Source: JAILZP01 sp037444185 | GTDB taxonomy: Bacteria > Bacillota > Desulfotomaculia > Desulfotomaculales > Desulfocucumaceae | Assembly: GCA_037444185.1 (NCBI GenBank) | Contig: JBBIMW010000001.1 | Coordinates: 62,001 to 126,000 of the forward strand | Direction of reading: 5' to 3' | Length of the DNA: 64,000 nucleotides | Notes under the pieces: generated by a model | Database searches by the model: none | What the model saw: the letters and a program-made list of their open reading frames with translations, nothing else | What the model was told of the DNA's origin: nothing | In this document: in pieces, positions 57,144 through 64,000 of the stretch | How the letters are laid out: every line of letters begins with the position of its first letter | Numbering within the stretch: position 1 is the stretch's first letter | Program-made: the position numbers and the translations under genes

Positions 57144-58652
57144 ATGCACATACAGTGCCTGCATCACATGCCGCCGGGCAGAAAAAACGCAAAGGGCTTC
57201 ACTTTGCTGGAAGTGATTATTATTGTCGGTGTCCTTGGAATTCTGGCCTCCATGATGGCGCCCTTTGCCGGATACATGGATAAGTCCCGGCGTATAAAGA
57301 TGACCGCCGGCAAGATAAAAAGCCTCGCCGGAGCCATCGCCGGCCCCCCGGACGCTTATGACGGCCAGGGGGCGCGGGTGGTGGGAGGCTATGCGGGGGA
57401 CATGGGCGGTCTGCCCAAGTTGTATAAATCCGTCTGGGATAACGACAAAAAAACCTGGCTGTGGGTGGAGGGTGAGCCTGAGGTTGTAAACGGCGGGGGT
57501 CAGCCCCGGGGGCTGTGGCTTAAGGGCCCGTCGCCCGGTGCCGGGGGCCTGGCCGGGGACGCCCCCGACTATACTGATTGGAAGGGGCCTTACCTGTCTT
57601 ATCCGGCGGATCCGTACCCCGATGACACCAGGCATTTGCAATGGAGCCCGGGGGGTGACAATGAAAAATTCGAGCAGCGCCAGGTTGAAGGGAAGCTGAG
57701 CGATGCCTGGGGAAGGGTGCTGTATTTCATAAAGGAGGGGGCCGGTGACGGCGCTGGCATGATTATAGTCAGCGCCGGCCCCGACGGGAAAATCGCGTTG
57801 CCGGACGGGCCGGACCCACTATACGATGAAAGGGCCCCGGAAAACAAAGACAACATTGCGCTGAGAATCCCCCATACCTGGTGGCGCACCCCCGGCAACG
57901 AGAAAAACGTGGAGAAAACCAGGAAGGTTATTGAAGATATACAGAAGGCGCTGATAGGACCCCATGACGCCTTCGACCCCTCAGGCAGGCGCATTGCCGG
58001 AGGGTATACGGGCGACACGGGCCAGTGGCCGGTGTTGTGGCGCTGGGATAGCGCCGGTGGCCGGTGGGAGGTTTCCGGCGACAATGAAGGTCAGCCCAGA
58101 GGGCTGTGGATCGCCGGTGAAGGCGAATTCCCCGGCAGTTCCGCACCAGGGTTTTCCTGGCGGGGCCCATATCTGCCCCGGCCATGGGGAGAAGGGGAGA
58201 ATGAGGTTTTGCGCGATGCCTGGGGCACCCCCATGCTTCTAAAATTGGCGGATGACGGCAGGACGCTTACGATTAAAAGCGCCGGCCCGGACAAAAAAAT
58301 GGCTGCCGGGGATGACAATATTGAAGCCGGGTTAAGCATCGACCGGTGGTATTTGACGGGCATGACGGTCAGGGGAACGGTGATCAACAACAATGCTGCG
58401 GAGCCGGCGGAGGTGACGGTCCGCCTTTATCACCGGCCTGGTGATGCGGATGGGCTGTCCTGCGCACTGACGGTTCCTGCTGGTGGAAGACGGGCCTTTG
58501 AATTGTCCGGGGATATTTGCGCCGGGTCCAGGCGGTTTAAGGTGGAGGTGGCGGGGGGTGGCATGGCGGGGCCGTGTCCTAGTGAAATTTTCATCGGCTC
58601 CGGAGGGACCCAGTCGCCACTGGAGGAAAAACTGTTGCTACTGGTGGAGTGA
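57144..58652 (+). CDS. Large pseudopilin with duplicated GspG-like domain
   Basis: 502-aa prepilin. The leader ends NAKG|FTLLEV with a hydrophobic helix to about residue 38. Two homologous modules follow. Repeat 1 (residues ~57-217; 57312-57794) and repeat 2 (~261-386; 57924-58301) share GGYxGDxG, GQPRGLW, W(K/R)GPYL, DAWG and SAGPD-K in the same order. DAWG/SAGPDGK is typical of type II secretion GspG. A beta-rich C-terminal domain (about 390-502, YLTGMTVRGTVINNNAAEP) follows. ATG 57144 is favoured (AGGAGG upstream, hairpin before it); the frame from 57048 is unlikely. A second pilin of a locus with few minor pilins. Confidence 0.85.
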   Translation: MHIQCLHHMPPGRKNAKGFTLLEVIIIVGVLGILASMMAPFAGYMDKSRRIKMTAGKIKSLAGAIAGPPDAYDGQGARVVGGYAGDMGGLPKLYKSVWDNDKKTWLWVEGEPEVVNGGGQPRGLWLKGPSPGAGGLAGDAPDYTDWKGPYLSYPADPYPDDTRHLQWSPGGDNEKFEQRQVEGKLSDAWGRVLYFIKEGAGDGAGMIIVSAGPDGKIALPDGPDPLYDERAPENKDNIALRIPHTWWRTPGNEKNVEKTRKVIEDIQKALIGPHDAFDPSGRRIAGGYTGDTGQWPVLWRWDSAGGRWEVSGDNEGQPRGLWIAGEGEFPGSSAPGFSWRGPYLPRPWGEGENEVLRDAWGTPMLLKLADDGRTLTIKSAGPDKKMAAGDDNIEAGLSIDRWYLTGMTVRGTVINNNAAEPAEVTVRLYHRPGDADGLSCALTVPAGGRRAFELSGDICAGSRRFKVEVAGGGMAGPCPSEIFIGSGGTQSPLEEKLLLLVE

Positions 58653-60196
58653 GGCGTGAAATCCAGGTCTTCGGGAGAGGCGGGTTATGCCGGTTGAATG
58701 CTTTTTTATCTGTTCTTGTGCTAGAGACGGACGGTAAGTTTATAAGGGCGGCCGTTGTCGGCCGCGGCCCGAGGAGATTTTCGCTGGCCGGCTGCTTAAA
58801 GGTGGAGCGGCTGGCCCCGGGGGGGCCGGTAACCGCCGGGGAGCTGGAGATGATCGCCCCGCGGTTTGCCAACTGCCCGAAAAGTGTTGTGTTGGTCAGT
58901 CCCCAGGTGTCCATGGTGGAAATATCCATGGACAGCAAAAGGATTAAGAAGATGAAGCCTCACCAGCTGAAAGAGGTTGTGCGCTGGGAGGCCGAGCCGT
59001 ATATGACCATTCCCGTGACCGAGAGCCTGGTGGGCTACCAGTTGGGCCGTGAGTCCGGGGACGGGCAGTCGGGCGTCTGGGTGACCATGATGCCTGGGGA
59101 AGAATTCAAAACCATGAAAAAAACCTTTGCCGACGCAGGTTTCAGATTAAAAAGGGTGTATCCACCGGATGTCTGTTTCCCTGTGGGCGCCATGTTCGCG
59201 GAAAAAGAAAAAGATATGACAGTAATAGATGTGGGTTTCCGGACGATGAGAGTGGCGCTGATCGAAAAGGGCGGTCTGAGAACCATAAGGATTCTGCCTG
59301 CGGGCCCTGCAGCCGCGGCGGCTTCCCCGGAAGGCCTGTTTTCCCCTGAGCAAGACCTGTCATTGAAGGGTATATTCGACGACCCGGCGGTTTCGGGCGG
59401 AAAAGTGCTGATAACGGGGCCCGGCGCCGCCGACGGCGGGACAATGCGCCTTTTTTCAAAAAGGGCGAAGGTGTCCGCACTCACCCCCGGAATTCATTCC
59501 GGCTGCGAGTCCTTTGCTGAATTTGCCACGGTTTTCGGCGCCGGCTTGCGAGAGCTGTTTTTCCGGGGAGGCTGGAAAACCGCCGGCATTGATGATGGTG
59601 TGGACTTGGTCAGGCGGTTCAAAGAAAGGGTGCATATTTTCCCAATAGTTGTGGTGTCCGTTATAGTTCTTTTTTTCCTGTCGCACTACCTGGTCTTGAA
59701 CTTCCAGATTAAAAGGGGCGAGGGGCGGGTGAATCTGCTCAGGCAGGAGAGGGACGGCATGAAAGCCGCAGCGGACCGGTATGCCGCCCTCAGGAAAGAA
59801 GCGGAGGAGCTGGAAAAAAACCGCCGGTTGATGACTGATAAAATGGATTTTATGCAGACTGGGGCCCAAAAAAGGCTGCAGGGCGTGGGAAAATGCCTGA
59901 CGGCGCTTTTGTTGAACGCTCCGCAGGACATGCGGTTTTTGGAGATCCGCCCCATGAAAACAAAGGGGCTGTGGTTTGTGTCAGGCAGGAGCGCCGACGC
60001 CATGTCGGTCAGCGCCCTGGCCTTAAAAATGCAAGGTGAGGACTGGTGCGGTTACGCCAAGATTTTAAGCGTCTCCCGGATTGAGGAGGATGCGGCTGCC
60101 CTCCGGGGCAAGTCGGCGGGGGAAAATGAAGCGAAAATACAGGCAGCAAAAGAAATTACATACAAATTCGAAATGCAGATAATGCAAAAAGATTAA
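58649..60196 (+). CDS. PilM-PilN fusion (GspL-like)
   Basis: 515-aa protein. The first ~330 residues form a PilM-type actin fold (VLETDGKFIRAAVV, PHQLKEVVRWEAEPYM, MTVIDVGFRTMRVALIEKG). A transmembrane helix at about 331-353 (IFPIVVVSVIVLFFLSHYLVL), a coiled coil (about 360-410) and a PilN-like ferredoxin-fold domain follow. In most type IV systems PilM and PilN are separate; in type II secretion GspL is a single chain. The cytoplasmic part would contact the ATPase PilB. GTG 58649 overlaps the preceding stop; TTG 58694 is an alternative. Confidence 0.82.
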   Translation: MRREIQVFGRGGLCRLNAFLSVLVLETDGKFIRAAVVGRGPRRFSLAGCLKVERLAPGGPVTAGELEMIAPRFANCPKSVVLVSPQVSMVEISMDSKRIKKMKPHQLKEVVRWEAEPYMTIPVTESLVGYQLGRESGDGQSGVWVTMMPGEEFKTMKKTFADAGFRLKRVYPPDVCFPVGAMFAEKEKDMTVIDVGFRTMRVALIEKGGLRTIRILPAGPAAAAASPEGLFSPEQDLSLKGIFDDPAVSGGKVLITGPGAADGGTMRLFSKRAKVSALTPGIHSGCESFAEFATVFGAGLRELFFRGGWKTAGIDDGVDLVRRFKERVHIFPIVVVSVIVLFFLSHYLVLNFQIKRGEGRVNLLRQERDGMKAAADRYAALRKEAEELEKNRRLMTDKMDFMQTGAQKRLQGVGKCLTALLLNAPQDMRFLEIRPMKTKGLWFVSGRSADAMSVSALALKMQGEDWCGYAKILSVSRIEEDAAALRGKSAGENEAKIQAAKEITYKFEMQIMQKD

Positions 60197-60230
60197 TATA
60201 TTCCAGACAAAGGGAAAGGGATGCAGTGCA

Positions 60231-60908
60231 TTGAAGCGCAGTCTGAGCAAGGTGGAAAAATTTCTGCTGACGGCGATGGTGCTGGCGGGATGTTTTTATC
60301 TTTACCTGGAGAAGGTGTATGATCCAAAAATGGAATCGCATGAAAAGACATTGCAAGAGATTCAGTCGCTGCAGAAAGAGATCGCCGGTGTCAGTGACAC
60401 TCCGGGCATTGGGAAAATGGCCGCGAAGGTGGATGACGAAAAAAAACAATCCCAGGAGCTGAATGCCAGGCTGACTGATATTCTTAGTCAGAAAAAAGCC
60501 CAGTCGGAGGCCGATGTAAGTCTAGTGATAAAAGAACTTAAGTTTTTGGCGGTAAATAGCGGTTTAATGATAAAGGAGCTGAAAATGGCCCAGGGAGGAG
60601 ATCGGACAACGCAGGCGGGAGTCCAAAAAGATGCCGGAACCCCCCGGAAAAACACCGTCCCTTCGCCTGAAAAAAACAAAAATTCGCCGGCCGGACCGGA
60701 AAAGCAGGGGAATATCCCTCAGCTTGACCCCGCCGACCTGATGGAATGGCAGGAGTGCATGCTGGTACTGGAGGGAGGCCACAGCGGCCTGGCGGGTTAT
60801 GTGCTGGCGTTGGGAGGGATGCGCTGGTGTATTGTGATCAAAAATATTGAGGTTAAGGCAAATGAAGACACGGGTGATTTCAGGATTGCCATGACGGTCT
60901 TGATTTAA
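60231..60908 (+). CDS. PilO/GspM-like pilus assembly protein
   Basis: 225-aa bitopic protein: N-terminal helix (about 9-28, KFLLTAMVLAGCFYLYLEKV), coiled coil (about 35-90), a disordered charged/proline region (about 125-165) and a C-terminal domain (about 165-225). This is the PilO layout, which pairs with PilN to connect the platform to the pilus base. TTG 60231 with AAGGGA-like sequence upstream. It lies between PilM-PilN and pilT, fitting the assignment; sequence alone is weak. Confidence 0.75.
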   Translation: MKRSLSKVEKFLLTAMVLAGCFYLYLEKVYDPKMESHEKTLQEIQSLQKEIAGVSDTPGIGKMAAKVDDEKKQSQELNARLTDILSQKKAQSEADVSLVIKELKFLAVNSGLMIKELKMAQGGDRTTQAGVQKDAGTPRKNTVPSPEKNKNSPAGPEKQGNIPQLDPADLMEWQECMLVLEGGHSGLAGYVLALGGMRWCIVIKNIEVKANEDTGDFRIAMTVLI

Positions 60909-60930
60909 TGATGACAATATTCTTGATGGA

Positions 60931-62049
60931 ATGAAAGGGCGTGTTTATTTGGCCGGACCTTCAGAAAGCGGAAAGAAAATAGCTGTGTACAGTCTTGAGG
61001 GTTTGCTGGAAGAAACCAAACATCACGATGGATCCGACCTGCATCTTACAGCCCACATGCCGCCGGTGCTCAGAGTGGCGGGGGAGCTGGAGGCGCTGGA
61101 AAACTATATCCCTTTGTCTCCGGAGGATATTAAGGGTCTTTTATACAGCATATTGACTTCCCGGCAGATTGAAGTCCTGGAGAAAAGGTTCACCGTTGAC
61201 CTTGCCATAGGCTTCGGCGGTATAGGACGTTTCCGTGTAAGCGCATATTTTCAAAAAGGATGTATTACATGCGCCTTTCGCCGGCTGGCGGACGAGGTTC
61301 CCCTGCTGAATGCCCTTGGGCTGCCGAAATCCGTGCACAGCCTTCCGGATTTGCAGAACGGGCTGGTGCTGGTGACCGGATCCACGGGCAGCGGTAAGTC
61401 CACCACCCTGGCCGCCATAATCGACAGTATCAACAGCCGGTACAGCCGCAATATAATAACTGTTGAAGACCCTGTTGAATATATCCATATAAACCGCCGG
61501 AGCATCATAAATCAGAGGGAATTGCACGCGGATGTGGAATCCTTTACCGATGCCCTCAGGTCGGCCCTGCGGGCGGATCCCGACGTCATCATGGTGGGTG
61601 AAATGCGGGACCTGGAAACCATCCGTACGTCGCTCCGGGCGGCGGAAACGGGGCACCTGGTGTTTTCCACCCTTCATTCCCGTGATGCCGTTTCTTCGAT
61701 TAATAGAATAATAGGAGTATTTCCTCCGGAAGAACAGGGACAGATAAGGCAACAGCTGTCAGCGTCCCTCAAAGCGGTTATATCCCAGCAGCTTGTGCCC
61801 GGATCCGACGGCAAAGGGAGGGTGCTGGCCTCGGAAGTGATGATGGTAACGGCGGCCATCAGCAACCTTATCCGCATGGGCAAACTGGAACATATATTCC
61901 TGGCCATAGAAACGGGGGCGAAACTGGGAATGCAGACGATGGAGCAGTCGCTGGAGAGCCTGGTTAAAAATGGCAGGATAGATAGGAGAACGGCTGTGGC
62001 GAGATCCCGCAATCCTTCACACATGACGGAAAAATTAGGATTTAAATGA
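60931..62049 (+). CDS. pilT: Type IV pilus retraction ATPase PilT
   Basis: 372-aa hexameric ATPase for pilus retraction. It has the PilT N-terminal domain (DGSDLHLTAHMPPVLRV), Walker A GSTGSGKST, the Asp box near TVEDPVEYI, Walker B VIMVGEMRD and the His box GHLVFSTLHSRD. There is no long N-terminal domain, unlike PilB. Its stop overlaps the pilB start by 4 bp. Presence of PilT says the pilus is retractable, which argues for a type IV pilus rather than a pure type II secretion pseudopilus. ATG 60931; TTG 60949 with AAAGGG upstream is also possible. Confidence 0.93.
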   Translation: MKGRVYLAGPSESGKKIAVYSLEGLLEETKHHDGSDLHLTAHMPPVLRVAGELEALENYIPLSPEDIKGLLYSILTSRQIEVLEKRFTVDLAIGFGGIGRFRVSAYFQKGCITCAFRRLADEVPLLNALGLPKSVHSLPDLQNGLVLVTGSTGSGKSTTLAAIIDSINSRYSRNIITVEDPVEYIHINRRSIINQRELHADVESFTDALRSALRADPDVIMVGEMRDLETIRTSLRAAETGHLVFSTLHSRDAVSSINRIIGVFPPEEQGQIRQQLSASLKAVISQQLVPGSDGKGRVLASEVMMVTAAISNLIRMGKLEHIFLAIETGAKLGMQTMEQSLESLVKNGRIDRRTAVARSRNPSHMTEKLGFK

Positions 62050-63689
62050 ATGGTGCTGTCATGAGCAAAAAAATGTTGGGTGAGTTTCTTTTAAGCATGG
62101 GAGCCATCAGCCGGAAAGAGTTGGCCGAGGCTCTCAAAGTCCAGCGTAGATCGAAGAAAAGGCTTGGCATGGTGATGGTGGAGCAGGGATACCTGGGGGA
62201 AGAACAATTGATCCCTCTACTGGGCGAATATTTCGATATGGAGGTATTCCCGGAGGAGGAGGCGGATCCGGCCCCTGAGCTGGCAGCCATGATTCCTGTG
62301 ACGGTGGCCCGGAAAAACGGCATAGCGCCCGTGGCCTTAAGGGGGGGCGAACTGCTTATTGCTTGCTCCGAACCGGTGAGCGGGGCTGTACTGGAGAATT
62401 TGAGACGGTTCACCGGCAGGCAGGTCCGTACGGTTCTCATGGGGCCGTCCGCCCTGTCCGGAGTTTTGCGCAGTTTGTACAACCCTGGGGAGGACCTAAC
62501 GGCAACCGTGGATGCTGCTATGCCGGAGGATCCGGAATACGCTGTGAAGCTTTTGGAAAGATTGCTCCATAAAGCTGTGATTCAGCGGGCTTCGGACATG
62601 CACATGGAGCCGGACTACGGCGGCATGCGGGTTCGCCTGCGGATTGACGGGATATTGAGGACTGTGGACAGACTGCCCGCAGCGGTGATGCCGCTTGTTA
62701 TTTCCAGAATTAAAATATTGGGTAATATGAACATTGCAGAAAAACGGAGTCCGCAGGACGGGGGATTTTTGTTCAAACAGGAAAATGGCGGCACAAACGT
62801 TAGAATTTCCACCATGCCTTGCGCCGGGGGGGAAAAGGCCGTGTTGAGGTTTTTTTCCACCCATGAGCGGTCCTTGGAGCTGGAAGACATTGGCATGGAA
62901 AAAGATGTACTGGAAGATCTTAGAAGAACGATAAAGCTGCCCCACGGGCTGATTTTGGTTACCGGACCCACCGGGAGCGGCAAGTCCTTCACCCTTTATG
63001 CGGCACTCAAGTATTTGCGGAGCGACAGTGTAAACATAGTCACCATCGAAGACCCTATTGAGCTGAGGATGGACGGCATCACCCAGGTGCATGTTGACGA
63101 GTCGTCCAGGAAGCTGACATTCAGCAGCGCATTGAGGTCTGTTTTGAGACAGGATCCCAATGTTATTATGGTGGGCGAGATCCGGGATGGCGAAACCGCC
63201 AAGTTGGCGCTGCAGGCCGCCCTTACCGGCCACATTGTGCTCTCCACCCTCCATACCAACGACGCCGTCAGCGCCGTGGACCGCCTGATAGACATGGGTT
63301 GCGAACATTACTTGGTCGGCTCGGCCCTGCGGGGTGTTCTGGCCCAGCGTCTGGTCCGGCTCATCTGTCCCAAATGCCGTGTGGAATATACTCCGGGATC
63401 GGCGGAGCTGGATGTGCTGGGACTGAGCCACGAACGGGACATGGTGTTTTATACTGGGGGAGGTTGCTCCTATTGCCAGGGCGAAGGTTACAGGGGAAGG
63501 ACAGGTATTTTTGAGTTTCTTTCAATCAACCGTGAACTGCAGGTACTTATCGCCAAAGGCGCTGATTCCAGCGTTATCAGGGAAACAGTGGAGGGCGGAA
63601 TGCGCACCTTGCGGGAGGACGGCATAATGAAACTGCGCAGGGGACTGGTTAGCATCACAGACATTCACAGGGCCACCATGGAAATATAA
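62046..63689 (+). CDS. pilB: Type IV pilus/type II secretion extension ATPase PilB/GspE
   Basis: 547-aa extension ATPase. The N-terminal MshEN-type domain (about 5-150, which in some homologues binds c-di-GMP) has SKKMLGEFLLSMGAIS and LGEEQLIPLLGEYF. The ATPase core has Walker A GPTGSGKS, TIEDPIELRM, Walker B VIMVGEIRDGE and GHIVLSTLHTND. A zinc module with CPKC and CSYC follows. ATG 62046 overlaps the pilT stop. It powers assembly of the pilins encoded upstream with the platform protein that follows. Confidence 0.95.
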   Translation: MNGAVMSKKMLGEFLLSMGAISRKELAEALKVQRRSKKRLGMVMVEQGYLGEEQLIPLLGEYFDMEVFPEEEADPAPELAAMIPVTVARKNGIAPVALRGGELLIACSEPVSGAVLENLRRFTGRQVRTVLMGPSALSGVLRSLYNPGEDLTATVDAAMPEDPEYAVKLLERLLHKAVIQRASDMHMEPDYGGMRVRLRIDGILRTVDRLPAAVMPLVISRIKILGNMNIAEKRSPQDGGFLFKQENGGTNVRISTMPCAGGEKAVLRFFSTHERSLELEDIGMEKDVLEDLRRTIKLPHGLILVTGPTGSGKSFTLYAALKYLRSDSVNIVTIEDPIELRMDGITQVHVDESSRKLTFSSALRSVLRQDPNVIMVGEIRDGETAKLALQAALTGHIVLSTLHTNDAVSAVDRLIDMGCEHYLVGSALRGVLAQRLVRLICPKCRVEYTPGSAELDVLGLSHERDMVFYTGGGCSYCQGEGYRGRTGIFEFLSINRELQVLIAKGADSSVIRETVEGGMRTLREDGIMKLRRGLVSITDIHRATMEI

Positions 63690-63742
63690 GGGGAAATATA
63701 AGAAAACTGGCGAAAAAACTGGAACAGCCGGGTGTGTATGTT

Positions 63743-64000
63743 ATGCCTGTATATGTTTATGAGGGAATTGATACCGGCGGCAGGACAATCAGGGGCAGGG
63801 TGGAGGAAGGTAGCCTGTCCGGGGCGGGAGCCGAATTAAGGCGCCGCGGCTTGATGATTACCAGTCTAACGGAGACGGGGGGTCCGGACGTGGACGGCTC
63901 AATCCCGGAGCCCCCCGACTTGAACTTGATATTGACAAAATTGAGCCGCGTTAAAAAAAGCGATGTGTTTTTTTTACTCAGGCAGCTGGCCTCTTTGATC
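63743..64000 (+). CDS. pilC: Pilus platform protein PilC/GspF, 5' part
   Basis: 86 codons visible before the window ends. The start MPVYVYEGIDTGGRTIRGRV and the following RRRGLMITSL segment match the GspF/PilC N-terminus, with a cytoplasmic domain starting at SDVFFLLRQLASLI. ATG 63743 is assigned; GTG 63734 is also in frame. It completes the core set PilB, PilT, PilC, PilM-N and PilO. Confidence 0.85.
   Translation, partial: MPVYVYEGIDTGGRTIRGRVEEGSLSGAGAELRRRGLMITSLTETGGPDVDGSIPEPPDLNLILTKLSRVKKSDVFFLLRQLASLI

Noticed and set aside
1..64000. CRISPR arrays, tRNA/rRNA genes, prophage or transposase genes
   Set aside because: No regularly spaced repeats, cloverleaf or rRNA segments, and no transposase or phage frame was recognised on either strand. 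A scan with dedicated models could still find a missed small RNA.

Overview
The window looks like chromosome from a spore-forming, anaerobic, high-GC member of the Firmicutes, most likely the Peptococcaceae/Desulfotomaculia group (Pelotomaculum- or Desulfotomaculum-like). This is an inference. It rests on an alpha/beta SASP gene next to the germination protease gpr, DapL-type lysine synthesis, a PASTA-domain kinase cluster, many TTG and GTG starts with strong Shine-Dalgarno sites, an oxygen-independent benzimidazole (bza) operon, and a fumarate reductase linked to HdrB/HdrC-type iron-sulfur proteins. No rRNA, tRNA, CRISPR array, phage or intact insertion sequence was seen.

Layout. 1-8909 (+): a cell-envelope and signalling cluster of rlmN (3' end), two FHA proteins, a PP2C phosphatase, an FtsW/SpoVE-type protein, a class B PBP, the PASTA kinase PrkC, rsgA and rpe. 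8978-13150 (+): a small rubredoxin-like protein, CheW, an ABC-class ATPase, a CBS-ACT protein, a GntR/TrkA-C regulator and a 43-aa ORF. 13218-15161 (-): acetyl-CoA synthetase. 15325-19221 (+): a strong promoter, FMN riboswitch and terminator in front of ribD-ribE-ribBA-ribH, then a nicotinate phosphoribosyltransferase and dapL. 21641-26497: a Nudix protein, a methyltransferase, rpmB, SASP and gpr (convergent), rsmD, coaD and a coiled-coil protein. 26598-31331: an ADP-forming acyl-CoA synthetase with its DRTGG partner, and an ion-transporter-type membrane protein. 31468-32101: two small Cys-rich proteins.

32142-41340 (-): a B12-riboswitch-controlled operon, bzaA-bzaB-cobS-cobT-bzaC-bzaD-bzaE, predicted to build 5,6-dimethylbenzimidazole anaerobically and attach it to cobamides. 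The BzaC-like protein carries a C-terminal DUF2284-type Cys-rich domain. 41627-46541: a small ORF and a HlyD/ABC/ABC/permease/TetR export operon. 46749-50352 (-): hdrC-hdrB-frdB-frdA-like genes for a soluble electron-transfer complex. 50824-54455: a secreted beta-propeller protein, a DMT permease and a HAD phosphatase.

54596-64000 (+): a type IV pilus/type II secretion-like assembly locus with pilD, a small unknown protein, two large pilins, a PilM-PilN fusion, PilO, PilT, PilB and PilC (cut by the window end). The pilD gene and the following operon each have a promoter with a Fur-box-like operator between the -35 and -10 elements, one of them nearly perfect. The second pilin carries an internally duplicated GspG-like domain. 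This predicted iron-controlled pilus and the bza operon are the most interesting parts of the window.

Several repeats are scattered between genes: a 30-bp sequence built on GGTACCGGTTACC (single, as a palindrome, and as inverted ends of a 147-bp element), a 126-bp inverted-repeat element before coaD, and a short CTGGATTCCAG-plus-hairpin repeat.
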